From NCBI GenBank assembly GCA_009760855.2, contig WPIO01000056.1, positions 2,622,501 through 2,680,000 of the forward strand: a DNA stretch of 57,500 nt. Direction: 5' to 3'. Below, one piece after another: positions 35,850 to 45,690 of the stretch (position 1 is the first letter of the stretch; every line of letters starts with the position of its first letter). A model generated the notes under the pieces. The model made no database searches and was not told the DNA's origin. It worked only from the letters and a program-made list of their open reading frames with translations. Made by a program: the position numbers and the translations under genes. The DNA is from Cristatella mucedo. Lineage: Eukaryota; Bryozoa; Phylactolaemata; Cristatellidae.

Positions 35850-35990
35850 CTGCCCGGAGGGCTGATGCCCACAAGCATCCTGTACACATGATCCTATACA
35901 TTCATTCTCGTAGGTCTTGTTCCACCCGGAACATGTGACGCCCACCTGATGGTGGCCGATAGCATTTGAATTTGCATGCAGAAGAATACA
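35850..35990 (-). pseudogene. possible Kazal-like domain fragment
   Basis: The minus strand reads GVTCSGWNKTYENECIGSCV then QDACG. In Kazal protease-inhibitor domains the central signature is C-G-x-(D/N)-x-x-T-Y-x-N-E-C, and the spacing here fits. Only the central part is visible; a flanking AG (CCACCATCAG) could be an acceptor. No other exon was found, so this is an isolated exon, a pseudogene piece or chance. Confidence 0.3.
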
Positions 35991-36087
35991 GCATGAATTT
36001 CTGCGCACTAAATATAAATAAATATATACATCTGTATGTGTGTTATATATATTTACCATGCATACACATGTATGTATGCATATATAT

Positions 36088-36152
36088 ATACATACATACA
36101 TACATACATACATACATACATACATACATACATACATACATACATACATACA

Positions 36153-36204
<52 letters not shown>

Positions 36205-36225
36205 CATACATACGTACATACATAG
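36088..36225. repeat. (CATA)n and (TA)n microsatellite
   Basis: About 23 CATA units followed by a (TA)n run and further TACA units. It cuts off the Tc1-like transposase pseudogene directly after SRSPDL. Confidence 0.96.
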
Positions 36226-36880
36226 GTCAGGCGACCGACTCGGCCAACTCACGACTTTGATGGCAGCTGCGTTAAGAAAGGACTTCTTTTTAGAAGCTTC
36301 CCATGCATTCTGGGTCATTGTCCTGCGGTCACGTGTAATCATGCCCCAGAACGAGCACTTGGAATTCCAGCATATTTTACCAGATCGATGTACCCATGCT
36401 GATCCTGAAGCCCGTTAATGGGGTCGAGAATTCCGACTCTGGTCGAGCAGACACTATCACAAACCATGAATGACACTTCCGCCACCAAATTTCTTAGTTT
36501 TCTGGAGACAGTCAGTATGGTACATCCTCGTTTGGCCGACTTGCGAATGCTCTTTCCTTGCTGTCCACGAATTCCATCAACTCCTCAGACCATAACACTC
36601 AACTCCAGTCATCTGTTGTGTAGTGGTGGGCGTGGTCCCTGACCCATCTGAGGCAGTCTCCCCTGTGTGGCTCGGTAAGCAAAGGCCTGTTTTTGGCCTT
36701 GACCCTTCTCAAGGCCTGCCGTGCCCCTGGCCGTACCTCCGGAGCACTGTATCCATGCTTATGACTTCCCTGGTAGTGGCCCTCAGCGATTGGGAAAGCT
36801 TGCCTTCTATGGCCGAAGAGTGTGCAACTTTTAAGGGAAGGTCGACCCGCTCGGGTCGACCTTCCCTTAAAAGTTCCTTC
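36222..36880 (-). pseudogene. Tc1/mariner transposase pseudogene (DDE)
   Basis: The minus strand, read across frames, shows the Tc1 order of motifs: AGRPSLK near 36,850, NRPLLTEPHRGDCLRWVRDH near 36,680, TTDDWS then VLWSEE near 36,610, QDNDPECMGSF near 36,310 (second catalytic D block), and SWPSRSPDL at about 36,230. Several stops and frameshifts interrupt it, and the third catalytic residue is lost in the microsatellite. Terminal inverted repeats were not found. The element is dead. Confidence 0.85.
36826..36875. repeat. perfect 24-bp palindrome with 2-bp spacer
   Basis: Arms 36,826-36,849 and 36,852-36,875 are exact inverted copies (AACTTTTAAGGGAAGGTCGA..., spacer CT). It lies inside the N-terminal coding part of the Tc1-like pseudogene. 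Flanking bases do not pair. Confidence 0.95.
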
Positions 36881-37354
36881 CTTGTGCGACTTCCAGCCTT
36901 CCTTGTGCGACCTGTGCGTTGTCTGCTAGCCCTACTGCCGTGCATTAAAACTTATTAAAGTTGTAGGTCACAGCTGTTTGGCCGATTTTACTGTATTTCT
37001 CGGTTACTTTTTGAGATCTTTTCATGCAACGGCTTCAGTTGATTTTCGTGGTGCTGTCCAGCGGTACCGCTCCAGCGTGGTGCTGTCCTAGGCATCCAAA
37101 ATATGATGTGGACATGTTAGTCCTTAGAACTCCATGTTCAAGTACCCAAAATCCATAATGACCACCTGGTTTTTTGTGTGCAGTTTTAACGCTCACACAA
37201 TGCACTAGCTACAAGCGGCAGCTATTCCTATTTTACTGCTGCCGTAATGCTCTGGTGGATTTGGTTGCTGCACTTGGATCTTAGGCTCCATTTTAACAAT
37301 TCGTGCATTTGTAGCGGTAGAACGAGACTATGAAGGAGTGTACGTCGTGCAGTC
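36881..37354. other. unassigned spacer
   Basis: No exon or repeat family is recognised. A short GGTGCTGTCC sequence occurs twice (37,049 and 37,079). Confidence 0.5.
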
Positions 37355-37680
37355 CTGATGCCTTTTGGGTCAGCCTAAGCACTTTGCTCTATGCCTGTTG
37401 ATCAACCGGAAGCCATCGAAAATCAAACCTCTGGGGGATTTGTAAACTAGCCTTGCAGCCATATTTATCATCAGCTGCAGCGGCCTAGTTGGTGGCTTTT
37501 TGGTGGCTTTTTTCGGCAGCCCCGTCAAAATGGAATTGCAGTAATCTAGGCAAGGCAGAACCAGGGAGCTAGTTTAATTCTTTTGCAAGCTACCATGGAA
37601 GACGATACCTAATCTTGGATAGGGATTGGACGTGATGGCCAGCTGTGGAGGCGCTCTTCTTAATGCTTTCAAGTTTAGGC
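37355..37680 (-). mobile_element. LINE-B fragment
   Basis: On minus, words such as RPLQLMINMAARLVYKSPRG and NCIPF correspond to the post-RT region of LINE-B. Both the 5' and 3' parts are missing. Confidence 0.75.
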
Positions 37681-37689
37681 AGTTGTCAA

Positions 37690-38015
37690 AGATGGCACTG
37701 AAATTCCAAGCGCACGGTGGGTCGCACAACGGCACCTGGTCCTATTAGCAGAGCAAAGTCCTTATGCCACTTCTCACCGGCGTTTGCTGGCTCCCATGAA
37801 GCAGTGTATCGACTTCAAGGTTCTGTCAATCACTTTTAGAGCTCCCTTCATTCTCTGGCTCCAGTCTAACCATCTAAACTGCATCCCAATCAGGCTAGGC
37901 TTCGTGACACCCAGCTCGTCTGACCTTGAGCCATTTAGCTGTGCCTTGAACCGACCTCAAATCCTTTAGAGATCGTACCCTTGGTTCGTATGCTTCCAAA
38001 GCAAGCTTGGCACTC
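37690..38015 (+). mobile_element. CR1-like C-terminal fragment, diverged
   Basis: KQCIDFKVLSITFRAPFILW is the LINE-A motif [14 protein letters not shown]. It is followed by TSNPLEIVPLVRMLPKQ-like sequence in shifted frames. Confidence 0.7.
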
Positions 38016-38362
38016 AAGTCGAAAGGCAGCCGGCAGGTCAAAGGGCATGCTTCCTTCTGCACTTGCTTCCTGGTGGCCAAGATTCGGCCTAACGAAGAAA
38101 ACTGCCGACCGACTGTATGGCACCCGCCGGTAGCCCGGGTCGGCTATGCGTCGCGAGCACAGCTTTAGATTTGCAGCTGCCTCCGCCATTTGCTTGAAGC
38201 AAGCCACCGCCATTTGCTCGAGCTTTAGCGAGTGACCAGGCCAGGCCTTGCACCACGGTGCTGGCTGGCACATGCCGTGGCTGGCATGCGCTTGCTGCCA
38301 CCCCGCCGTCGTTCGGCAGCCGAGTCCACCGAGGCGCACGGTTCACTCCGTTCTGCAGGCTG

Positions 38363-39472
38363 ATGGCTGAGAGCGCGGGAGACAACTCGCGAAGGAGAAA
38401 GCACGGCGGCGCTGGCGGCTGTGCCGGGAGCGAGCAGCCATTTCCGTGGCCCGTGGCAGCTGCACGCGGCCACGCAGCGCTCGTCGTCGGCAAGGACAGC
38501 GTCGACAAGTCGGCGTTGGCCGCAGCAGCCCTCTGGCACCGCAGCCTGTCGTCGGCCTACGCTTGCTTTAGCGCCGCCGCCGCTGCAGCAGCCGCGGCGG
38601 CGGCAGCAGAGGAGACGACGCCTCCACCGCAGCGGCGGCCACTGCTGCCACTGCTTCCGGCACCACCGGCTGGCCGTCTAGCTGGGTCGGGTGCCGACGC
38701 CTCCGCGGACTCGCGAGGCGCTGCAGCCAGCCAGATCTCCTGCAGCGCTGTGGCGCCCACAGGAGCGGCAGCAGTGGTGGCAACGTCGTCGTCAGCAGCA
38801 GCGGCAGCAGCCTCTGCCGAACAGCTGCGCAGCAGGCGACCAAGGATTGCTGCCGCCGCGGCCGCCGCCGGTGGTGGTGGCAGCGCTGCTGCTGCTGCTG
38901 TGGCGAAGGGACGAGTGGCGAATCTCGGACAGGGGGCTGTACTACTCAGTGTCGAAGAGGCAGACGAAGACGTGATTGTCGACGACGAGGACGAGGACGA
39001 CTCCGAGGTGCTTTTTGCCAAAGTCTCTGCCGCCGAGCGCTTGGCCGCAGCAGCAGCAGCTGCCGAGCGCTTGGCCGCAGCAGCAGCCGGTGGCAGCGCC
39101 CGACGCCAGCCGTCTGGCTCGAGTCAGACCAGCGCCGATCACGACGAGGGCGGCGGCTGCGGCACTGGAGGCGGCCGAAGCAGCGTCGAAACGCGGTGGG
39201 GAGCCGGCGGCGGCCACGATGCCGATTCCGGAGGCAGACTTGTTCACTCCGATGGCGTTGCCTCTGCTGCCGCCGATGAGGCAACCGAAGACTGTGAAAT
39301 GTTCTATGACGACGATTACGACAGCGCGGCCGAAGGCGATGAGCCGGCGATCGACGGAGCAGACGACGACGGCAACGGCCAGAAGAAAAAGAGGCGAGGA
39401 AAGTGCGGTCGGTGTACGGCCTGTCAGGTCAAGGTCGACTGCGGCCAATGCAGATACTGCATGCACAAGAGG
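38363..39472 (+). CDS. CXXC gene exon 1
   Basis: 370 codons. Poly-Ala tracts, an acidic block (EEADEDVIVDDEDEDD) and AERLAAAAA duplications precede the basic KKKRRGKCGRC and the first six finger cysteines. Donor AGG|GTAATT. If the start were further upstream it would need an undetected exon; the frame upstream of 38,363 is open but has no ATG back to about 38,258. Confidence 0.85.
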
Positions 39473-42400
39473 GTAATTTATAGGCTGCTGTTGTGCACTG
39501 TGCTGCCACACTGGAGTGTGCACGCTCGCTCTAGCATGCAAAACCTCTTTTGCTTTGGCGGGAACCTCTTCTGCCAGCGTTGCCGTAGACCTTGTCCTTA
39601 TGCTGATAATGTAGTATGTGAGGATTAGGTGACACAGGCTGTATAGAAAGACTCTACACATCCGCCATGTCAGCGGACTGGTAATTTAATGGCTACGTTG
39701 GTGGTTCAGATGCCACCTTAAAAAAACTTAGCTGATTTAGCAGCCTCGTTTGTATAGTGGCAGAAGAGCCTTATCAAGATTACAAGCTGTCTTCCACAGT
39801 GGCTCGCAAAAAATTTAACTAGCTCCTTAGTTCTGTTTCGGCTTGATTACTGTAATTCCCTTATGGCTGGGCTACCAAAGAAAGCAACTAGGCCACTGCA
39901 GCTGGCTTTGAGCACGTTTTGAGCACGAGGTTTGAGCACGTGTCTCCTTTGCTAAAAGAGCTAGGATGGCTGCCGGTTGATCAACGGATACAGAGCAAAG
40001 TTCTTACACTGACACACAAGGCCCTCCACGGCTTGACTCCTCCATACCTAGCTGAACTGCTGCACCAGTTTCAGCTTCTTCGTGCCCCCAGGTCCTGTGT
40101 GGACAATAAATTAGCTGTTCCATTGCTCCGCTTAAAGACCGTTGGCGACCGAAGCTTTAGCAGGTCCTAGACTGGAACTCCTCAATTCTTACGAAACGAC
40201 AACTACTCTCCTGCTGCCGACTATGGCACATCTTTTTCAGCTGTCCTGAGCTGCTACTTCCATGCTACTCACTACCTCAACTGCTCTCCTGACTCTCCTA
40301 TACTTCCCACTTACTCTTTATTTCGTGAGACAAAGTCTGTTGGCTACCGAATGCACACCGAAAGCCGCTTAGGCTGTGAGTGTGCTATACAAAACTGTCC
40401 TGCGTAACACCCACATAGTCTTTATGGCTTTGTTGAGTTACAGACGGAAATACATTACATTAACGGTTAATTATTAGTGTACCAATTATTAGTATACCAG
40501 TTATTAGTGTACCATTGCAATAATGATTATGCAAAACTACGTCTAACCAGGATGGAAAGCAGAAACATCTACAAATAAAGTATTTACCGGTCAGCATCAT
40601 ATGCGACTGGTATTCCAACTTGTCTAACCCTGGTAGATTGAGGAACGAACGTGAAGCTTATTGAGGTGCACGACTTTTATACAGCTTCATTTTAAAGGTA
40701 GCTTGATGCCTTGTAAATTCTATAGCTCGGCTAATACAGCACGGATCAATGTGAAATTTGAAATGTGAGTTCAGCTTTGCTTGTTTTGACATGAGGCTAG
40801 GAAATTTCTGATTCCACGAGATAAGTTTTTCTTATACAGCGTCCATGAGACAGCGGCATAAAATACATGTCCGCGAGACAGCGACATGAAAGGAGTCTGC
40901 ATGGTCAGCTGACCTCTACTTTATGATCGCTGTAGCAATGAAAGCTGGTCCCATGGGACGAGACGAGAGAATGGAGGTCGAGTAGGTGGTCAAGACCCAA
41001 CCCGCACACCCATCTGGGCCACAGGTTGGCCTTCAGTGATACTGGGAGGCCCAGCACGTGTCCTTCCCCCACACCACCCATCCTGGCTCTCGATCGAGAG
41101 ATGCTGCCAAGAGAACTCGACTTCCGTTTCTCGAAACTTCTCGAAAGCTTCCGTTTCTCGAAACCCGGATGGGAAGCTTCTCTCTTCCTCCCCCATGCAA
41201 GCCTGGTTTTTCGCACGCCCTAACCCCTGCGCTGCTGCTGCTACACCCTCTGTGAGCAGCCATTGTAAGTGTGGCGTCTTTTCTCTCGTCCAGGTTCTCA
41301 AACAGTCGTGCTTAATGAGGAAGTGTCACTTCCTCACACACAAATATCCTCGGACTGGTCGGTCGTCGTCAAGACTAGTCGGCAGCAGCGCAGGAAGTTC
41401 AGCAGCAGCAGCAGAAGGAGGCGGCAGCAGCAGCTTGCGTGGTCGCCTCTCCCACAGCCTGTTTGGCAGTGCCGGCAGGCAGTTGCTGGAGGCCTCGGCT
41501 CCGCTGCCGCCGCAGCAGCAGCGGCCGCTGCTGCCGCAGCAGCGGCCGCTTCAGACGGCCACTTTGAGCCACTCGCTGCAGCGGTCGCTGCTGCCGTCTA
41601 CGCTGCCGTCTACGCTGCAGCAGCAGTCGCTGTCGCCGTCAACTCTGCCTCCGTCATCACTGTTGCTGTCTCCTCTGCTTCGCTCACCCGAGTTAGTGCA
41701 GTAAGTACGACTGCTAGCGAGCGAGCCGTCGCCGCTGCCGCTGTACCACGTGCCGTCCTCTGGACCCTATTCCCACTGTCCTGCTCCTACGTTGCATTGA
41801 TCTGCTGCTGCCATGCATAACTAACATCATTAATATGTCATTAGCCTCAGGTCATGTCCCAGCACCTTTCAAAAAAGCTGTAGTCAGGCCACTTCTCAAG
41901 AAAGCTACACCTGACCAAGAGAACTTGAGCAACTACCGCCCAGTTTCCCTTCTACCGTTCCTATCAAAGACACTCGAACGGGTCGTGGCAGACCAGCTGA
42001 ACTCGTATATCGAAACCTCACACCTTGCTAGTAAGTTCCAGTCTGGCTTTAGAGCTAATCACTCCACAGAGTCAGCATTGCATAGGGTGTACAACGACCT
42101 ACTTAGGAATGCAGACATGGGTAGAGTGTCTCTACTTGTTTTGCTCGATCTTTCGGCAGCTTTTGATACCATCGATCACAAAGTTCTTCTAGAGCGCCTC
42201 TCATCTCGCCTGGGCATCACTGGCACTGCTCTGCAGTGGTTCAGGTCATATCTCAGTGGGAGACTCCAGAGTATTGACGTGAATGGACAAAGATCATCTG
42301 AAGTACCTCTGAAATATGGAGTACCTCAGGGCTTAGTGCTAGGTCCGGTTCTTTTCACGGTTTATACTCTGCCTCTTGCTGATGTGATTGCCAAGCACAA

Positions 42401-45400
42401 TCTAGGCTTTCACTTCTATGCGGATGACACTCAGTTGTACCATTGCTTTGATCCCTCACAGCCTTCGAGCACCTCGAATTCTCTAAACTCACTTGCTGCA
42501 TGTATTCATGAAATTCGCACATGGATTGCAGCAAATTTTCTAAAACTAAACGATGATAAAGCTAACTTACTAGTTATGGGCAAACCCAGTGTGATTCAGA
42601 AATTGGAAAGGCTGCCGCTCAAAATTGGCTCTGCCAGCATATCTCCCGTTGAATCAGCTCGAAATCTAGGTGTCATGTTCAAAAGTGACCTCTCGTTAGA
42701 CGACCACATCAGCCCCTCGGTCAATTGTGCCTACTTTCAGCCACATGTCATTGCTAAAATTCGAGTTTGCTTAGATAAGGATACCACGTCTAAGTTGGTT
42801 CATGCATTTGCTGGCCTACCGGCATGTGCAATCAGGCGATTGCAGCTGGTGCAAAACTCCGCAGCTATGTTTTTCTGTCGTGAGCGGCGCAGTTGCCACA
42901 TCACACCACTTCTCGCCGACCTGCACTGGCTATCAGTCAAGAAACGGATTGACTTCAAGGTTTTGTCGCTCACTTTCGGTCACTTCATTCTTTGGCTCCA
43001 GCCTATCTCTCAGATATACTCCCCCACCAGGCCAAGCATAGTACCACCCGCTTTTCGGAATCCAACGGTCTACAAATACCTCATACACAAACCTCAAATC
43101 CTTTGGAGACCGTGCATTTAGTTCGTATGGCTCCCAAAGCCTGGAACTCCCTCCCGACCTGCGTCACAACATCCCCTGACTTGACCACATTTAAAAAGAA
43201 CCTAAAAACACCTATTTAGGGCAGCATTTAGTGGGTCCCTGTGATTCGTCGTTCATGTGCTCATGCGTGCTGATGTGGCAGCATGCACAGTGTCAGCACA
43301 CATAAGCACATCGAAGACAAATCACAGGGACCCACTGAATGCTGCCCTAAATAGGTGTGTTTTTAGGTTCTTTTTAAATGTGGTCAAGTCAGGGGATGTT
43401 CTGACGCAGGTCGGGAGGGAGTTCCAGGCTTCGGGAGCATGCAAACTAAATGCACGGTCTCCAAAGGATTTGAGGTTTGTACGAGGTATTTCCAGACTGC
43501 TGGATTCCGAAAAGCGGGTGGTACGATGCTTGGCCTGGTGGGGGGAGCAGATCTGAGAGACTGACACTGTGCATGCTGCCACTAACCACATTTTCATGCT
43601 GACCCTGTGCATTTCACCCCTAACCATGTTATTCATGTTTATCAAGCATGATATTACCCACCATTCAATATCGTTTCCCTTTGCAGCAAACGTAAAGCGC
43701 CTAGAAAGAGATTGAGTTCTCCGAGGGTGCTTTATCAAGTGCTTTATTATTATGTCACTGCGATGCGACATGTCTCGGCGTGTCCTGCATTGTTGCCTGC
43801 CTCGTTTTGCAGGACTCGGCTAGTGACATCGCCGCCTCTGCTACTGGCCGACCTTGATGACCCTCTGATGACCGTCGTGCCGTACTCCTCGTACGTGGAC
43901 GTGCCGCTGGCACTGACCAGGCAGACGCGCCGAAGCAGCAGAAGCAGCAGAAGCAGCAGCAGCGGAGAGCGTGCCGGTAAGTGACGGCCGGATGCGGCCT
44001 GCGGCTGCAACGGTTCTGCCGGACGTCCCGTAGCCATTCCTGCCCGAAGGCCGTCGTCATGGCAGCAGGCGGCAGTGGGTAGTGCCTGGACCATGCACAC
44101 TTCGACGTCTGCTTTGTAGAACGAGAAGGCTCACTGTCTGTCCCGCACGAGGTGCAGCCGCCTAGTCGGCCAGTCGCTCTGGACGCCGATTGGTCCGACG
44201 TACGCTTTGCGAGCCAATCGCAGCAGCAGCAGCAGCAGTGGAAGCGGTGGTCTCCGCAGCCGCCGTCGCCGCCGCCCCCACCACCGGGCCTTGCCGGCGG
44301 CCGCAAGCGGCCGCGGAAGAGCAGTAGTCCCAGGCCGCTGCGCCCTAGGCTGCTGCCGCCGCCGCCGGCCAGGCGGGAGATTGAGCTCAAGGACGACGAT
44401 GACGACGTGGCGGCAGCTGAGGTGGAGGCGACGACCTTAGCTGCAGCTGAGGTGGAGGCGACGACCTTAGCTGCAGCGGAGGAGGCGACGACCTTAGCTG
44501 CAGCGGAGGTGGAGGCGACGACCTTAGAAGCAGCAGCAGCAGCTGCAGCAGCGGCGGAGGAGGAGGAAGTTCCCGTCTTAGCTGCGTCCGATGCTGCTGC
44601 TGCTGCTTCCGGCCGCATCTCGGCAGCTGCCGGCGACTTTTGCGAGGAGGCAGCCGGAGACGAAGGCGACGGCGAGAGGCCGGACTGCGTCTACGTCAGC
44701 GACCGGGGCAAGGTCGTGCGAGTGGCAACTGCCGACGACGCCGAGTGCCAACGCAGCGTGCGCGTTTGCGGGTCGCCGGGCAGCACGGACGGCGGCAGCT
44801 GCGACGGCGTGGACAGCCCGGCCGGCTCGTCGGCGTTTCTTATCACGGAGCGGCCCGGCGACACGGCCGCAGCCGCCGACGATGACGAGCACCAGGCGAT
44901 GCAGGACGAAGCAGCCACTGCTGCCGCCACAGCAGGTGTGGCCGGCGACAGCGGGGGCGGCGGCGCGGCCGCCGCCCCCGCCGCCTCACTTGCAAGTGGC
45001 CCCGAGCAGATCCGGCTGCTCATCAGCTTCGCCGACACGTCATCACCGTCGGGGACGAGCGGCGGCGGCGGCGGCGACGACTGCGACTTCGTGCTGCGGC
45101 TGAGCGACGGATCGTTCTCGTCGTGCTCGACTCGTTGCCGCCGTCGCGGCAGCGGCGGCAGCAACGGTAGCTCCGCAGGCAGCCGTGCCGCCGGCACGCC
45201 CACTCATGCCGCCGCCGTGCCACAGAAGCCGCAGCAGAAGCCGATCGGCGCCGAGTCGGGAAACCGCGGTCAAGTAGTGCTCCTCCGCTGCTCCGACGAC
45301 GATGGCGGAGGCGCGGCCGACTCCGCCTGGCTCGGGCCAGCCCACCGAGCGTCGCCGGTCTTGGGCAGCTGGCCCGTGGGCAGCGACGGCGGCAGCGCCG

Positions 45401-45690
45401 AGGACGACTGCTGGGCGCCCCTGATGGACCTCTGCCGGCAGTGGGCGGAGGCGGTGGGCAGCGAGTGCTCCGTGGCGGACGAGGTGATGCTATGCGATGC
45501 GCTCGCCGAACCGACCGCCCGAGTCCTGCTCTCTGGCGGCGGCGCAGCCGCCGCCGCTGACTCGATGACGATGCTGGCCGAGGCCTGCCGTGGCGGCCGC
45601 TCGGAGGCAGCTTTCGGGTGCCTCGAGGAGGCGGAGGAGGAGGATGACGACGAGGCGGCGGTGATGGGCGACGGCAGCTGGCTGCTGTAG
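38363..45690 (+). CDS. CXXC zinc-finger protein, KFGG-lacking type (4 exons, 1,083 aa)
   Basis: Predicted nuclear protein that binds unmethylated CpG DNA through one CXXC finger. Exons 38363-39472, 41294-41700, 43813-43976 and 44120-45690 join in phase to 3,252 nt. The finger is at about 343-381: cysteines 348, 351, 354, 360, 363, 366, then 376 and 381. C366 to C376 has only nine residues between (MHKRVLKQS), as in TET and CXXC4/5/10 fingers. DNMT1, CFP1, KDM2 and MLL fingers have a longer KFGG insert there. Exon 1 is Ala-, Gly- and acid-rich. Exon 4 has poly-Gln, a Pro/Arg basic stretch (RKRPRKSSSPRPLRPR), EVEATTL repeats, and ends GDGSWLL. No dioxygenase, PHD, JmjC, MBD or methyltransferase domain follows before the stop. 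Start chosen at the first in-frame ATG (MAESAGDNSRRRK); 5' UTR exons are unknown. Family is firm for the finger; orthology is unresolved. Confidence 0.85.
39728..39775 (-). mobile_element. SINE 3' fragment in CXXC intron 1
   Basis: GCAGCCTCGTTTGTATAGTG plus GCAGAAGAGCC matches the truncated SINE ends at 33.66 and 49.28 kb. Confidence 0.5.
39776..40470 (+). mobile_element. LINE-B in CXXC intron 1
   Basis: Post-RT coding region (HVSPLLKELGWLPVDQRIQS; LTPPYLAELLHQFQLLRAPR) and complete 3' UTR ending TACATTACATTAAC. It lies in gene sense within the intron that splits the CXXC finger. Confidence 0.88.
40471..41293. other. CXXC intron 1, remaining part
   Basis: Tandem ATTATTAGTGTACCA-type repeats lie at about 40,470-40,515 and TTTCTCGAAAC repeats at about 41,128-41,165. 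No additional exon was recognised, and none is needed to complete the finger. Confidence 0.5.
41294..41700 (+). CDS. CXXC gene exon 2
   Basis: 407 nt, beginning VLKQSCLMRKCHFLTHKYP, which supplies the last two finger cysteines. It is followed by Ser/Gln/Leu-rich low complexity ending PLLRSPELV. Acceptor TCTCTCGTCCAG, donor GTGCA|GTAAGT. At 41,316-41,336 the codons for MRKCHFL form a perfect 10-bp inverted repeat around one base. Confidence 0.87.
41822..43270 (+). mobile_element. LINE-A with open RT frame in CXXC intron 2
   Basis: The longest reverse transcriptase frame in the window is 41,835-43,121 (428 codons). It carries NYRPVSLLPFLSKTLERVV, motif A LLDLSAAFDTIDHK, motif B YGVPQG and motif C FYADDTQLYH. 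It then shifts frame into the usual C-terminal end (42,992-43,219). There is no endonuclease and the true N-terminus is absent, so it is 5' truncated. It is inserted in the same orientation as the host gene. Confidence 0.92.
43271..43558 (-). mobile_element. inverted LINE-A 3' segment nested in the copy above
   Basis: This 290-bp stretch is the reverse complement of the C-terminal and UTR region directly upstream (GTGTCAGCACACATAAGCAC, then GGTGTGTTTTTAGGTTC). The plus-strand order resumes at 43,559. Confidence 0.85.
43559..43755 (+). mobile_element. LINE-A 3' terminus
   Basis: Complete 3' UTR end, hairpin AAAGCGCC...GGGTGCTTT and a short ATTATTAT tail. It ends 57 bp before CXXC exon 3. Confidence 0.88.
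43813..43976 (+). CDS. CXXC gene exon 3
   Basis: 164 nt: TRLVTSPPLLLADLDDPLMT then VVPYSSYVDVPLALTRQTRR and a Ser/Arg run. It is the least repetitive part of the tail and so the best region for an ortholog search. Acceptor CTCGTTTTGCAG, donor GCCG|GTAAGT. Phases fit both neighbours. Confidence 0.85.
44120..45690 (+). CDS. CXXC gene exon 4 (terminal)
   Basis: 1,571 nt ending at TAG 45,690. Acceptor GTCTGCTTTGTAG. Encodes EREGSLSVPHEVQPPSRPVA, poly-Gln, a Pro/Arg-rich basic region, four EVEATTLAA-type repeats (44,417-44,527), then Gly/Ser/Ala/Asp-rich sequence with a short ordered-looking stretch, CWAPLMDLCRQWAEAVGSEC. Synonymous composition is extremely GC-rich. Confidence 0.85.
44417..44527 (+). 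repeat. 30-bp coding tandem repeat
   Basis: Four copies of GAGGTGGAGGCGACGACCTT plus GCT/GCA spacer; one copy is 3 nt shorter. All keep the reading frame, so the repeat is under coding constraint or arose recently. Confidence 0.9.

Noticed and set aside
36043-36418. Tyr/Ile/His frames over the CATA array
   Set aside because: Microsatellite artefact, except for the short Tc1 part on minus.
39473-39628. Read-through of CXXC exon 1 into FCFGGNLFC as the KFGG part of the finger
   Set aside because: The cysteine spacing is wrong and exon 2 supplies the correct C-x4-C end; GTAATT is a usable donor.
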